Shown: positions 16,227 through 26,200, counted from the first letter of the stretch. The stretch: 58,335 bases of DNA from Acidobacteriota bacterium (GCA_003223325.1 QHYS01000116.1:1-58335); one strand, 5' to 3'. The notes: generated from the sequence alone by a model not told the origin. A program made the numbers and translations.

Positions 16227-17210
16227 ATGAGCATGGCTGAACGCTGGCTTCGCCACCCGCAAAGCGTCGGACTACGGAAAGTGCTGTTCCAGGTTCACCT
16301 TTGGACCGGCCTTATTCTCGCGCTGTACGTTCTGGTGATGAGCCTTACGGGCACCGTCCTGATCTATCGCCGTGAACTTGCCAAGGCCTTCTCAACTCAA
16401 CCGCATATTGTCGCGAGCCCGGGGCCTCGCATGAGCGCCGACGAACTCAAGCGAGCGGCACAACGCGCCCACCCGGGCTACCAGGCGAATCGAGTCTTCG
16501 AATCAAAATACCCGAACCAGCCTGCGGAAGTTTGGCTGGAACGCGGCCCCAAGACAATGCAGCGGCTCTTCAATCCCTATACTGGCGATGATTTGGGTAA
16601 TTCTCTGCAGGCAGGATTCCGCGTTGTGCTCTGGCTCGTTGACCTCCACGACAATCTGCTCTCCGGCAAAGCGGGCCACCTCGCCAATGGCGTCGGCGGG
16701 GCCTGCGTAACCCTTGTGTGTCTGTCGGGAATCGTCATTTGGTGGCCGGGCATCGATAAGTGGCGGCGCAGCTTGATCATCGATTGGAATACGAATCCCA
16801 GAAGCTTCAACTGGTCGCTGCATAGTGCGTTGGGCTTTTGGTCTCTTGCGTTTATTTTTATGTGGGGAATCTCGGGAATTTATCTTTCTTGGCCAAGTCC
16901 GTTTAATGATCTCGTCGACTATTTCGACGCACCGCACTCGAGAGATGTCCGATTCGGCGATCAGGTTTTGGCTTGGCTCGCGCGGTTACATTTCGGCAGA
17001 TTCCCTTCGCTTCCCTTGAAGCTGGTCTGGACGGTTTTTGGGCTCGTACCCGTGGCTTTGCTCGTTACCGGCGTTGTGATGTGGTGGAACCGTGTGTTCG
17101 GACCGTGGTACAGGCGAACGCTGGCAGAGAAACGTCAACTTCACATACAGACTACCCCGCAAAGCCGCGACTCAGCGGCTGTCTACAATTCCCGCAGCAC
17201 CTCGTACTAG
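16227..17210 (+). CDS. PepSY-associated membrane protein (iron reductase-like)
   Basis: An integral membrane protein of 327 residues with four clear helices: LILALYVLVMSLTGTVLIY, GGACVTLVCLSGIVIWW, ALGFWSLAFIFMWGISGIYL and FGLVPVALLVTGVVMWW. Histidines near helix ends (VHLWTG, DLHDNLLSG, SLHSALG) could bind heme. A PepSY-like periplasmic domain lies between the first two helices. Relatives often act as siderophore-iron reductases beside TonB receptors, but none is adjacent here. I chose the ATG at 16227 because GGAG precedes it by six bases; 16212 is possible. Confidence 0.82.
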   Translation: MSMAERWLRHPQSVGLRKVLFQVHLWTGLILALYVLVMSLTGTVLIYRRELAKAFSTQPHIVASPGPRMSADELKRAAQRAHPGYQANRVFESKYPNQPAEVWLERGPKTMQRLFNPYTGDDLGNSLQAGFRVVLWLVDLHDNLLSGKAGHLANGVGGACVTLVCLSGIVIWWPGIDKWRRSLIIDWNTNPRSFNWSLHSALGFWSLAFIFMWGISGIYLSWPSPFNDLVDYFDAPHSRDVRFGDQVLAWLARLHFGRFPSLPLKLVWTVFGLVPVALLVTGVVMWWNRVFGPWYRRTLAEKRQLHIQTTPQSRDSAAVYNSRSTSY

Positions 17211-17260
17211 CTTATCGCAGCCGGAACCTTCCTGTGACTAGCAAGACACGGCGACACAAG

Positions 17261-17644
17261 CTACCAGCGGGGCTCCCTCGGCTGGCGAGCCGAGTCACGA
17301 TAGTCCTCGTTCGAAAATCCGCCGCGGCCACGCGATCCCCCAGAGCCTCTTCCGCCGCGCGAACTAAAACCCCTGTTGGCGGGAGGGCCGCCGCGTTCCG
17401 GTTTCGGAGTGGCTTCATTCACCCGCAACGCACGGCCGGCTACTTCCTTGCCATTAAGTTCAGTCATTGCTTTGGCTGCTTCATCGTCCTTGGCCATTTC
17501 GACGAAAGCAAATCCACGTGGCTGGCCCGTTTCCCGATCATTTACAATGTGGATGCGAGTGATTTGCCCGAAAGGCTCAAAGAGGGCGCGCAAATCGGAT
17601 TCCGTAGTCTGAAAGCTCATATTGCCGACAAACAAATTCTTCAT
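17261..17644 (-). CDS. RRM-type RNA-binding protein
   Basis: A 127-residue protein with one RNA recognition motif. RNP2 is LFVGNMSF (residues 4-11) and RNP1 is RGFAFVEM (residues 43-50). The C-terminal tail is rich in Gly, Arg and Ser (FSSRGGRGSGGSRGRGGF), as in cold-induced Rbp proteins of cyanobacteria and other bacteria. It follows the cold-shock gene on the same strand, with a strong hairpin between them, so its expression may depend on readthrough from the cold-shock promoter. Probable role: RNA chaperoning at low temperature. Confidence 0.93.
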   Translation of the reverse strand: MKNLFVGNMSFQTTESDLRALFEPFGQITRIHIVNDRETGQPRGFAFVEMAKDDEAAKAMTELNGKEVAGRALRVNEATPKPERGGPPANRGFSSRGGRGSGGSRGRGGFSNEDYRDSARQPREPRW

Positions 17645-17745
17645 GTTTAACCCTATTTAACCTTTTCTGACCTACTTACCCTTCCTTTGACTCAAAATGC
17701 TCCTCCGAATACCGTCTTTTTCTGTTTTGGTCGCGCATATTGACG

Positions 17746-17775
17746 TCCCGTCCCCGGTTTTTGCCGGGGACGGGA
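17746..17775 (-). terminator. 12-bp GC-rich hairpin downstream of the cold-shock gene
   Basis: TCCCGTCCCCGG (17746-17757) pairs perfectly with CCGGGGACGGGA (17764-17775) across a six-base TTTTTG loop. It starts 20 bases after the cold-shock stop codon. No U-run follows on the minus strand, so it may be an attenuator, a 3'-end stabiliser or a processing site rather than a classical terminator. The second cold-shock gene has a comparable hairpin at 53548-53572. Confidence 0.6.
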
Positions 17776-17795
17776 AACGCCTAAGGCCATTCGGA

Positions 17796-17999
17796 TTAGA
17801 GGGCGGTAACGTTCGCTGCCTGCAGGCCCTTTGGGCCCTTGGTGACATCGAACTCAACCGCTTGCCCTTCGGTGAGTGACCTGTATCCATCTCCCTGAAT
17901 GGCGGAGAAGTGCACGAAAACGTCCTCACCCGATTGCCGCTGGATGAATCCGAATCCCTTGCTGGCATTGAACCACTTTACTGTTCCTTGTTCTTTCAC
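17796..17999 (-). CDS. Cold-shock domain protein
   Basis: A 67-residue CspA-family RNA chaperone. Both RNA-binding motifs are intact: KGFGFIQ (RNP1) and DVFVHFSAI (RNP2). It starts with GTG, preceded by AAGGAAAA. It is nearly identical to the second copy at 53337-53540, which also uses GTG. Its long leader (to about 18139) shares a start-proximal motif and a hairpin with that copy, indicating regulation at the RNA level. An RRM protein is encoded downstream. Confidence 0.96.
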   Translation of the reverse strand: MKEQGTVKWFNASKGFGFIQRQSGEDVFVHFSAIQGDGYRSLTEGQAVEFDVTKGPKGLQAANVTAL

Positions 18000-18146
18000 T
18001 TAATTTTCCTTTTTTAACTAGGCTATCTGATGCGTCTCGAACGCCCTCAGCAGAATACAGAAAGGGGCCGCAAGTTTTATTGAACTCGCAGCCCCTTTAA
18101 ACAAATCTAAAGGTTTTACAAGAGCAACAAACGCAGCAGTATTATA
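18000..18146 (-). promoter_or_regulatory. Cold-shock promoter and structured leader (copy 1)
   Basis: On the minus strand a perfect -10 TATAAT (18146-18141) is followed after five bases by TGCGTTTGTTGCTCTTG (18135-18119), which should lie at the transcript 5' end. A hairpin follows 20 bases later (18098-18061; AAAGGGGC paired with GCCCCTTT and an inner imperfect stem), and then about 60 bases of A/T-rich leader to the GTG. No good -35 is visible. The same order and spacing occur before the second cold-shock gene, so the leader is probably a cis-acting control element. Confidence 0.65.
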
Positions 18147-18161
18147 GCACAGATTTAGCCT

Positions 18162-19232
18162 TCACCTCGCTTGATCCGATGGATTCGCGCTCGTCTGCGG
18201 ATCATCTGTGTGGTCAATGAAGCTTGTGACCTTAGAAACGAAATCCTCGGGATATTCTCGAAAAGGAAAGTGGCCGGCATTATCCACGATAATTATTCTA
18301 ACGTGCGGATTTTTTTCCGCAATTGCGTCATACAGCGCCTGGCCACTGGCGATCAAGGCAGAGGGGTCGTTACGTCCCCAATAGAGCAGCACCGGCATCT
18401 GCAGCACGCCTTCTTTCCTTATGCGCGCATACCACTCCGCTTTCCAGTTAGGGAACCCTTCCGCCGTGGCAAGTTCGCCGCCGGCTCCAGCCTTTAATTT
18501 CGCGACAGTTTCCTGTGACTTCGGCAGCAGCGACATGTATTTGCCCGCCATAAAATATTCGTCATCGAACGCTTCGTCAGGCAAATAGCTCCTGGACCGG
18601 ACCCGGCACTTCCACTCCTCCCAGTCCGGCTCCTTGGGGCACTTGCTGAGAGCCTCCTCACGCGCAGTAGGACTTTCGGGAGCTGCCGTGTTGCTATCCA
18701 CGATTACCAGATCTCGGACAACTTCCGGGTGTTGCAGGGCTAAAAAGAAAACGCAACCGCCTCCCCGCGATTGCCCCACCAGATGGACCATGCCGAGCTT
18801 CATCACCCCAATGAAGTCATAGATATGGTCCACTTCTCCCTGGATATTGAGTTCGTTATCGTCCTGGGGATTGTCGGTCATTCCGGATCCGAGTTTATCG
18901 GGCGCAAAGACGTGAAATCGCTTTGCAAAGAGAGGAATGTTTTTCGACCAAACGTTGGCGCTGGAATGTCCCGACCACCCTTCCCCATGCACTAACACCA
19001 TCGGCTCGCCTGCTCCCATTTCGTAGTAGCGTGTGCGAATGCCGTTTACCTCTATAAATTGCGCTCTCAGTCCGGCCACTTCGCCGTTAGTCGTAAGCTC
19101 CGCGCGCGCGCTCCTAGCGCCGAAGACCGAGAGCCACAGGGCCAGCGCAAAGCCCGTGAAGAGGAGCTGCCGACTTGAAGCCAGACGCCTCTGCCCGCCG
19201 AGCCTTGAGAAAATTTTTCGACCGATTCTCAT
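18162..19232 (-). CDS. Alpha/beta hydrolase, exported
   Basis: A 356-residue hydrolase with an N-terminal signal or anchor segment (LLFTGFALALWLSVFGARSA). The fold's oxyanion segment is VLVHGEGWSGHSSANVW, the nucleophile elbow is GQSRGG with Ser, the acid is likely Asp in YWGRNDPSAL, and the His is in VDNAGHFPFREYPEDF. Such enzymes are esterases, haloalkane dehalogenases or C-C hydrolases; the substrate is unknown. I chose the ATG at 19232 with GGGAG upstream; 19289 is an alternative start. The stop lies just upstream of the cold-shock promoter on the same strand. Confidence 0.87.
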   Translation of the reverse strand: MRIGRKIFSRLGGQRRLASSRQLLFTGFALALWLSVFGARSARAELTTNGEVAGLRAQFIEVNGIRTRYYEMGAGEPMVLVHGEGWSGHSSANVWSKNIPLFAKRFHVFAPDKLGSGMTDNPQDDNELNIQGEVDHIYDFIGVMKLGMVHLVGQSRGGGCVFFLALQHPEVVRDLVIVDSNTAAPESPTAREEALSKCPKEPDWEEWKCRVRSRSYLPDEAFDDEYFMAGKYMSLLPKSQETVAKLKAGAGGELATAEGFPNWKAEWYARIRKEGVLQMPVLLYWGRNDPSALIASGQALYDAIAEKNPHVRIIIVDNAGHFPFREYPEDFVSKVTSFIDHTDDPQTSANPSDQAR

Positions 19233-19471
19233 CTTTGGTGCTCCCGATTCCCCTTGGCCGCTTGTAACATTTAGGGTTCGCGTGCGCAAGACGTGGTTTC
19301 CGCTTAAGTGCCCATGAATTCAGCAGTGAAAGATTCCCTTTGGTTACCGAAGCCGAGACTTATGGCGGATGCTCAAGTAAATGTAGGTTGCCGGACTAAC
19401 AAATGGCTCCCCTTCGACGTCCTCCCGATGGCCCGGTTGTCCCCTCCGAACACCTCCGAACAGCCTACTCT

Positions 19472-19500
19472 TGACACTTAGTAACTTCATTTATACAATG
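19472..19500 (+). promoter_or_regulatory. Sigma-70 promoter with overlapping operator-like repeat
   Basis: TTGACA (19472-19477) and TACAAT (19495-19500) are separated by exactly 17 bases, close to consensus. The inverted repeat TTCATT (19487-19492) and AATGAA (19498-19503) straddles the -10, so a repressor could cover it. The promoter points toward a 16-codon reading frame and the PIN toxin module downstream. Confidence 0.6.
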
Positions 19501-19528
19501 AATACATAGTTAGAGAGGAGGCCAAGTC

Positions 19529-19579
19529 ATGTGCAGTTCAGAAAGCATGTCCAATCCAGAAAAGGTGTTTGATCTCTAA
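19529..19579 (+). CDS. 16-codon leader-type reading frame
   Basis: The ATG at 19529 is preceded by a strong GAGGAGG and encodes MCSSESMSNPEKVFDL before TAA. It lies 29 bases after a near-consensus promoter. It may be a leader peptide, or the 5' stub of a lost gene. Nothing similar is known to me, and its translation is only inferred from the ribosome-binding site. Confidence 0.35.
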   Translation: MCSSESMSNPEKVFDL

Positions 19580-19696
19580 AAACACTGGGCAGGCCCACTG
19601 CGACGATTGCTCAGGAAACAAGCTCGCCATCAACCGACATCAGGTGACACGATCACCTCAACCCTTGCACTCACGCCTGAATTTGGGAGGGCGTTG

Positions 19697-19714
19697 ACTG
19701 TGTGCGCACACAGT
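19697..19714. promoter_or_regulatory. 18-bp perfect palindrome before the toxin-antitoxin genes
   Basis: ACTGTGTGCGCACACAGT is a perfect palindrome 65 bases upstream of the ATG of the first module gene and overlaps a TTGACT hexamer (19694-19699) that could be a -35. Toxin-antitoxin pairs usually repress themselves through such sites, so this is the likely operator. Binding by the 164-residue partner protein is an inference. Confidence 0.5.
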
Positions 19715-19778
19715 TGTACTGAGCGCGAGAAATTTGTCACAAGCTACGTTTCCGCGCACAAGACCAAAGGGAAGCTTT

Positions 19779-20273
19779 ATGGTCCTCGCTTCTAAAACGA
19801 ACATCAAGATAGCCGACGAAGTCTGGATCATCACCGCCCTCTTGCATCGCGAGCAGGCTCAGGAATCCGATTTCACTGTGGAGGAGATCGTCGAACGAGC
19901 CAGGAAAGAGTCTATAAACGGGCCTATTCGCCCGGGGCTGTACGTCCATGTCGTTCAGCACTGCGTTGCCAATCGGCCGCCCAACCCGGCCCGGTATCGA
20001 ATGCTGTTGGAGACTAGGTCGCGACGGCGCCGCCTCTTCCGCCAAGGAGATGCCTATCACCCAGCGCGTGAAGGCGCCAAAATCACGCCGAATCCCGTAG
20101 ACCTCCCTCAAGACTATCGCGGCTTGCTGGCTTGGTATCGGGATTGGTGCGCGACGCTCTCTCGCACTGCTCCTGAAGATTCCCTCTTGGCCTTGGTGGG
20201 CTCGGGCAAGCATCTTTGGAAAGATGAGCATGCCGATGATTACGTGCGCCGCCTGCGAGAGGGTTGGGAATGA
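19779..20273 (+). CDS. Putative antitoxin partner of a PIN toxin
   Basis: A 164-residue protein of a family I have seen upstream of PIN-domain genes; conserved segments are IADEVWIITALLHREQ, FTVEEIVERARKES, GLYVHVVQHCVANRPPNP and RRRLFRQGDAYHP. The fold looks like a winged helix and may bind the palindrome upstream, but this is inferred. It is much larger than classical VapB antitoxins. ATG at 19779 has AAGGGAAG upstream. The stop overlaps the toxin start (ATGA), which indicates translational coupling. Confidence 0.65.
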   Translation: MVLASKTNIKIADEVWIITALLHREQAQESDFTVEEIVERARKESINGPIRPGLYVHVVQHCVANRPPNPARYRMLLETRSRRRRLFRQGDAYHPAREGAKITPNPVDLPQDYRGLLAWYRDWCATLSRTAPEDSLLALVGSGKHLWKDEHADDYVRRLREGWE

Positions 20274-20692
20274 GCCGTATTTTTTGGGATACGAACCTTT
20301 TCATTTACCTCTTTGAAGGTCAGGGGCCACTTTCCAGGCGTGTAGCGGCTCTCCGCCAATCGATGTTGGCGCGTGGCGATCAACTTCTGACGTCCACCCT
20401 GACCCTGGGTGAAATCTTGGTCAAACCCACGGAACGCGGCGATGCAGAGCTTTCCAAAAAATATGAGGAAACTCTTGCTGCAACATCGTTAATAATCCCT
20501 TTCGATCTGAAAGCTGCGAAAATATATGCATCGCTGCGGGGTGATCGTTCACTTCGCGCTCCCGATACTATACAACTGGCATGTGCTGCGGGAGTGGGTG
20601 TAGACCTCTTCATCACCAATGGCACGCGTCTACAAACTAGGCAAATCGCGGGTATTCAATTCATTGTTTCGCTGGAACGCGCGCCCTTGTGA
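20270..20692 (+). CDS. PIN-domain toxin, VapC-like ribonuclease
   Basis: A 140-residue PIN domain. The metal-binding acids are visible: Asp in IFWDTNLFIYLFEG, Glu in STLTLGEILVKPTE, Asp in LRAPDTIQLACA and Asp in VDLFITNGTRLQ. The enzyme should cleave RNA with Mg2+ or Mn2+ when free of its partner. The start overlaps the stop of the preceding gene by ATGA. The module sits directly before the imuA-imuB-dnaE2 cassette but has its own promoter candidates. Confidence 0.87.
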   Translation: MSRIFWDTNLFIYLFEGQGPLSRRVAALRQSMLARGDQLLTSTLTLGEILVKPTERGDAELSKKYEETLAATSLIIPFDLKAAKIYASLRGDRSLRAPDTIQLACAAGVGVDLFITNGTRLQTRQIAGIQFIVSLERAPL

Positions 20693-20798
20693 GAGTGCTG
20701 CCAGAAGTTGACAATGGCCGTAGATCCTGCCAGAATTATGTAGGCGAATAAAAAGCGAAGTACGTAGGTCGTCCTCGGCTCGCCTCTCGGGTCCATCC

Positions 20799-21602
20799 AT
20801 GGCCGTAAATGTTGCTGCCTTGCGCTTCCAAGTCGAAACCGCTCTCGCGGGACGCGTCCCGGCACCCTTCGCGCATCGTTCTATTCAGGTCGAAACCGCT
20901 CCTTTTAATATCGCGGAAATCGATCAGCTCACGGGCGGTTTGCCTCACGGTGGTCTGACAGAAATCTCTGGCCCTTTCTCGTCCGGTCGCGCCACTTTAT
21001 TGCTTTCTGCCTTGGCTTCCAGAACCGCTCATGCACACGTATGCGCTCTTGTGGATGGCCGCGACACCTTTGATCCTTATTCGGCCGAAGCCGCCGGCGT
21101 AAAGCTGGAGCGATTACTTTGGGTGCGCTGCCGCAATATCGACCAGTGCCTGCAGGCCACGGATCTTCTTTTGCAAGGCGGCGGCTTTGGCCTGATTGCT
21201 CTTGATCTGAGTCTCCTCTCCCCTAAAATGGTTCGCTACGTCCCGCTCAACGTGTGGTTTCGTTTTCGGCGTGCGGTAGAAAATACGTCCACGATTTTGC
21301 TTCTGCTGGACCAGGAGTCGAGCGCGGGGAGCTGCGCATCTCTCGTTTTGCGGCTCGGTTTGGAATCTTGTCGCTGGGCAACACCCCAGACGCAGCGAAC
21401 GCTTTTTTCCACAAATTCCTGCGCGTGTTTGTTCGGTGGCTCACAACTTCATGCCGAATTGGCTCATTCTCGCGTGAAATCCGCAACATGGGATCACAAA
21501 GCCCAGAGCTTCACGCGCATGAATGCGACGAACCATGTAGCAAATTTTAGAACCAGAACAATGTGGAGAGACTTCCGAGAAACAGTTATCGAAACGAAAT
21601 GA
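20799..21602 (+). CDS. imuA: ImuA, RecA-like partner of the mutagenesis polymerase
   Basis: A 267-residue RecA/SulA-like protein. It has a P-loop-like element (GPFSSGRATLLLSAL) and a Walker B-like strand (FGLIALDLSLLSP), in the order found in acidobacterial and proteobacterial ImuA. It works with ImuB and DnaE2 in damage-induced translesion synthesis. A start codon at 20799 fits the family (IDQLTGGLPHGGLTEI lies near residue 42), though no good ribosome-binding site is seen. Its stop overlaps the imuB start by ATGA. The C-terminal 50 residues are not typical. Confidence 0.85.
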   Translation: MAVNVAALRFQVETALAGRVPAPFAHRSIQVETAPFNIAEIDQLTGGLPHGGLTEISGPFSSGRATLLLSALASRTAHAHVCALVDGRDTFDPYSAEAAGVKLERLLWVRCRNIDQCLQATDLLLQGGGFGLIALDLSLLSPKMVRYVPLNVWFRFRRAVENTSTILLLLDQESSAGSCASLVLRLGLESCRWATPQTQRTLFSTNSCACLFGGSQLHAELAHSRVKSATWDHKAQSFTRMNATNHVANFRTRTMWRDFRETVIETK

Positions 21603-23260
21603 GTCCAAACACGACGCAGAGATTTCGTTCGCCATTAGCGGCTCTTTTTATGGCTTTCGCTTCCATCTACGTTCCCGATTTTTCGATTCAGGCTGTGGTA
21701 CGCGCCGAACCGGCCCTCCGTCAACAAGCCGTCGCGCTTGTAGACGGATGCCCGCCGCTCGAGAAGGTTGTGGCAGTAAACCAAGCCGCGGCGCGAGCCG
21801 GACTCGATCTGGGGATGACCAAATCTCAGGCCATGCAATTTCGTTCTATCGCCACCCGCTCGCGTTCTTGCAAGCAAGAACAGGCCGCGCATGCAGCTTT
21901 GCTGGATGTCGGATGGTCAGTTTCTCCGCGTGTCGAAGATACGGCCGCCGATTCGATTGTGGTCGATCTCACCGGGCTCGCTTCCTTATTTGGTTCGAAC
22001 GAAGAGATTGCCAATCTTCTGGCGCAGCGTGCTTCTGATCTAGGCTTGATCGTTCATGTGACCGTCTCTTCCAATCTGGAAGTAGCGCTGCACGCGGCAC
22101 GAGGGTTTCCCGGCATAACAGTGATCCCGCCAGGCGACGAATCCCAGCGGCTGGCCGCGCTACCGGTCCAGGTGTTTTCTCCACCCCTCGACATTATCGA
22201 AACTCTCGAGCGCTGGGGCGTGCGCACCTGCGAGGCTTTGGCAAAACTCCCTGTCCTCGATCTTTCCGAACGGCTGGGACAGCAGGGCGTTCGGCTCCAT
22301 CAATGGTCCCGCGGAGCAAGCCTGCGTTCCATGATTTTAGCTGAGCCCAAACTATGTTTTGAGGAAGAGATAACTCTCGAATATGCCGTCGAAGAACTGG
22401 AGCCACTGGCTTTTCTGCTTGGACGTCTGCTCGATCAATTATGCGCGCGGCTCTCGGCACGCTCCCTGAGCGCCTGTGCCATCCATCTGCGATTCGACTT
22501 GGATGCTTCTTGTGACCATGAATTTTTGCCGCCCCAAACTCCCACCAGGCGCTTGGACAAAAAGAGTTACGAAAAGCTTCTCACCCTGCCCGTACCCACG
22601 CGCGACTCCAAAATGCTTTTGAAGCTGCTCCGTCTCCATTTGCAATCTGATCCCCCTAGCGCCCCGATTGTGCATATTTTTTTGGCTGCCGATCCTGCTC
22701 CACCGCGTGTGATGCAAGAAGGGTTATTCCTGCCCTCTGTTCCCGATCCTGAAAAGCTGGAGCTTACAATCGTGCGCCTCGCAAACCTGGTAGGCAATTC
22801 TCAAGTTGGCTCGCCCCGCTTAATCGATAGTCATCGTCCTGATGCTTTTCAAGTGTGCCGTATCTTTCCTCGGTGCGACGCGCCCCAGATTCATCAAAAA
22901 GATGGTCGTCAAAAAAGTATAGGTGTCCTTGGAAAGCGCGGACCTGTGACGGCTTTCCGCGTTTTCCGCCCCAGTCCACGCGCAAAGGTGACATTACGCG
23001 AGGGGTGTCCGGTGCATATTTCTTTTTCCGGTATGCATGGCGAAGTGACTGCCGCCTCCGGACCGTGGCGCACCTCCGGAGAATGGTGGCGTGAAGATGC
23101 CTGGCATCGTGAGGAATGGGACGTCGAGATCCATCGACCATCCGTATCGAGCGCCAACACAATCGAAAATGCGCCTTCAGCGGGGCCGCAAAAAGGCGTC
23201 TACAGAATCTATTACGACGTGGTAGGCCAGGCTTGGTTCGTGGCGGGAATGTACGACTAA
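21599..23260 (+). CDS. imuB: ImuB, Y-family polymerase-like protein
   Basis: A 553-residue protein of the DinB/Y-family fold that lacks the usual catalytic acidic residues and probably acts as an adaptor to the sliding clamp. The palm begins at FASIYVPDFSIQAVVR, where an active polymerase would have an Asp (as in DMDAFFA), and the block VVDLTGLASLFG replaces the S-I-D-E-A motif. The C-terminal part ends in GVYRIYYDVVGQAWFVAGMY. Start overlaps the imuA stop (ATGA), and the TAA overlaps the dnaE2 ATG, so all three genes are translationally coupled. Confidence 0.9.
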   Translation: MSPNTTQRFRSPLAALFMAFASIYVPDFSIQAVVRAEPALRQQAVALVDGCPPLEKVVAVNQAAARAGLDLGMTKSQAMQFRSIATRSRSCKQEQAAHAALLDVGWSVSPRVEDTAADSIVVDLTGLASLFGSNEEIANLLAQRASDLGLIVHVTVSSNLEVALHAARGFPGITVIPPGDESQRLAALPVQVFSPPLDIIETLERWGVRTCEALAKLPVLDLSERLGQQGVRLHQWSRGASLRSMILAEPKLCFEEEITLEYAVEELEPLAFLLGRLLDQLCARLSARSLSACAIHLRFDLDASCDHEFLPPQTPTRRLDKKSYEKLLTLPVPTRDSKMLLKLLRLHLQSDPPSAPIVHIFLAADPAPPRVMQEGLFLPSVPDPEKLELTIVRLANLVGNSQVGSPRLIDSHRPDAFQVCRIFPRCDAPQIHQKDGRQKSIGVLGKRGPVTAFRVFRPSPRAKVTLREGCPVHISFSGMHGEVTAASGPWRTSGEWWREDAWHREEWDVEIHRPSVSSANTIENAPSAGPQKGVYRIYYDVVGQAWFVAGMYD

Positions 23261-26200
23261 TGTATACCGAACTTCACGCGCGCTCTGCTTTCAGCTTTCT
23301 AGAAGGCGCCTCCATCCCGGAAGAGTTGGCCGGCGCTTGCGTCCAACAGGAAATGGGAGCAATGGCCCTGCTGGACCACGACGGCGTGTACGGCGCTCCG
23401 CGGTTTCATCTGGCCGCCAAGAAGCTTTCTATCAAGGCCCACATCGGCGCGGAGATCACTGCACCCGCCGGCTGGCGCTACGCATTGCTCGTCGAAAGCC
23501 GTGCCGGATATCAAAATCTTTGTCGCCTGATTACGCACATGAAGTTGCACGCGAAAAAAGGCGAAGGCCACATCGCAACTGCAGACCTCGCCGGGCGCGC
23601 TGCTGGCCTGATTTGCCTCACCGGCGGCGAAGAAGGGCCGCTGGCGCATGCGCTCATGCAAGGAGGAATGGAACAGGCAACACAATGCGTTCAGCAACTC
23701 TGCCATCTTTTCGGCCGTGAGCGTGTTTACATTGAACTGCAACGGCATTTCTGCCGCGAGGAAGAAGCGCGTAATCAGGCGGCGCTGGTGATCGCGCGCA
23801 AATTATCGTTGCCTCTGCTGGCCACAAACGGAGTGTGCCATGCCTTTCCCCATCAGCGCGAAGTGCTAGATGTCTTCACCTGCATTCGTCACCATCACAA
23901 TTTAAATACTGCCGGACGCCTGCTGTCGCACAATTCCGAACGCCATTTGAAACCGCCTGCCGAAATGGAACGCCTTTTTTCGGACCTTCCGGAAGCCATC
24001 GCCAATACGCAAGTTCTTTCGTCTCGCCTGCAATTCACCTTGAAAGATTTGGGCTACCAATTCCCGAAATATCCGGTGCCCGGCGGCCAGTCGCAAATGC
24101 AATTCCTGCGCGAGCGCACCTATGAGGGAATGACTAGGCGTTATGGCTCTCGCGACGCCGTGGCCAACGAACGCACACGCAAACAGATTGAACGCGAATT
24201 GGACCTGATCGAAAAACTCGATCTTCCTGGCTATTTCCTGATCGTCTGGGATATCGTTCGCTTTTGCCGCGAGCACAATATTCTCGTGCAGGGCCGCGGT
24301 TCCGCTGCCAATAGCGCCGTGTGTTACGCGCTGGGAATTACTGCCGTCGATCCGATCGGCATGGACTTGCTTTTCGAGCGCTTTCTTTCCGAAGAACGCG
24401 GCGAATGGCCCGATATCGATCTCGATCTGCCCAGCGGGGATCAGCGCGAACACGCCATCCAATACATCTACGAACGCTATGGAAAATTAGGCGCGGCTAT
24501 GACCGCCAACGTGATCACCTATCGCGGCCGTTCGGCGGCGCGCGAAATCGGCAAAGCTTTATCCATCGAGCCGGAAACTCTGAATCGTCTGGCCGGCTTG
24601 GTGGGCGCCTGGGAATATACGGATGCTAATGATACTCTCGCGCGTCAATTTCATGACGCCGGCCTCGATGCCCGCCATCCGCTGATTCGCAAATTTTTGG
24701 ATCTCTGCGTCCTGGTCCAGGATTTGCCGCGCCATTTGGGACAGCATTCCGGCGGAATGGTGATCTGCCAAGGGCAGCTCGATTCGATTGTTCCGCTCGA
24801 GCCGGCCACTATGCCCGGACGTGTCGTGGTGCAATGGGATAAAGAAGATTGCACCGATATGGGCATCGTGAAAGTCGATTTGCTCGGTTTGGGCATGATG
24901 GCTGTCCTCGAAGATTCGCTGAAAATGATCAAGCAGGATTACGGCGAAGTGATCGACTTAGGACGGCTGCCCGCCAATGATCCTGCCGTTTATGACACGC
25001 TGCAAAAAGCCGACACAGTCGGCATGTTTCAAATCGAAAGCCGTGCGCAGATGTCTTGCTTGCCGCGCCTGCGGCCCAAGTGTTTTTACGACATCGTGGT
25101 GCAAGTGGCCATCATCCGGCCCGGACCGATCGTGGGCAAAATGGTGCATCCCTATTTGAAGCGCCGCCAAGGACGCGAGCCGACCAATTGTCTTCATCCT
25201 TCGCTAGAACCAGTCCTCAAGCGCACCTTAGGCGTTCCCCTGTTTCAAGAACAATTGCTGCGTATGGCTATGATCGCCGCAGGATTCACCGGCGGCGAAG
25301 CGGAAGAATTGCGCCGGGCCTTGGGATTCAAACGCTCCGAAGCGCGCATGAAAGAAGTAGAGAAAAAGCTCCGGCGCGGCATGGAGCGAAATCATATCGA
25401 TCCCGAGACGCAAGAGAAGATCGTTCAATCGATTGTTTCTTTTGCGTTGTATGGTTTCCCGGAATCGCACGCGGCGAGCTTCGCCTTACTCGCCTATGCC
25501 AGCGCCTATTTGAAATGCCATTATCTGCCCGCGTTTACCGCCGCGCTTTTGAACAATCAGCCCATGGGTTTTTACCATCCGGCAACGATTGTCAAGGATG
25601 CCCAGCGGCATGGCCTTAAAGTCACACCTATTGACGTGACCCGCTCTGACTGGCTGTGTACGCTCGACAAAAATGGCCCCGGTTTTGCTCTCCGACTGGG
25701 TATGCGGTACGTCAAAGGATTGCACGAAGATGTGGCACAGGAAATTGTCCGTCAGCGCGCGCTGCGGCCATTTAGTTCGATCGACGATTTGAAAGTGCGC
25801 GTGCCAGACCTGCAGAAATCCGAATTGACCACGCTGGCCGAAATCGGAGCCTTGAATTTTATTGAATTGCCGTGCAGCGTGCCTCAAATCGAACTCGCAA
25901 ACAAGAGAAGAGCCCGCTCGCACCGTCGCGACGCCCTTTGGCAAGTGGAACGCGCGGCGCGCAACGCAGGTCCCCTCCTCCAGGAACGTGGTGCACTGGA
26001 ATTCAATCCAGAATCTTCGTCAGGTGTTCCATTGCCTGGGGCAGGCTCACCTCTGCTGCCCATGACTGCCGAGGAAAAGCTCGTCGCCGACTTTCGTGGA
26101 ACCGGAATGACGGTGGGACCGCACCCAATGGCCTATCATCGCCATAACCTGCAAAAAGAAGGCATTCGCTCCGCCACCGAGCTCCACCACCTTCCCGATG

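Noticed and set aside
20708-20736. TTGACA with a 17-base spacer to CAGAAT before imuA as a strong promoter
   Set aside because: The -10 matches only four of six bases; listed only as weak in the findings, not as a feature.
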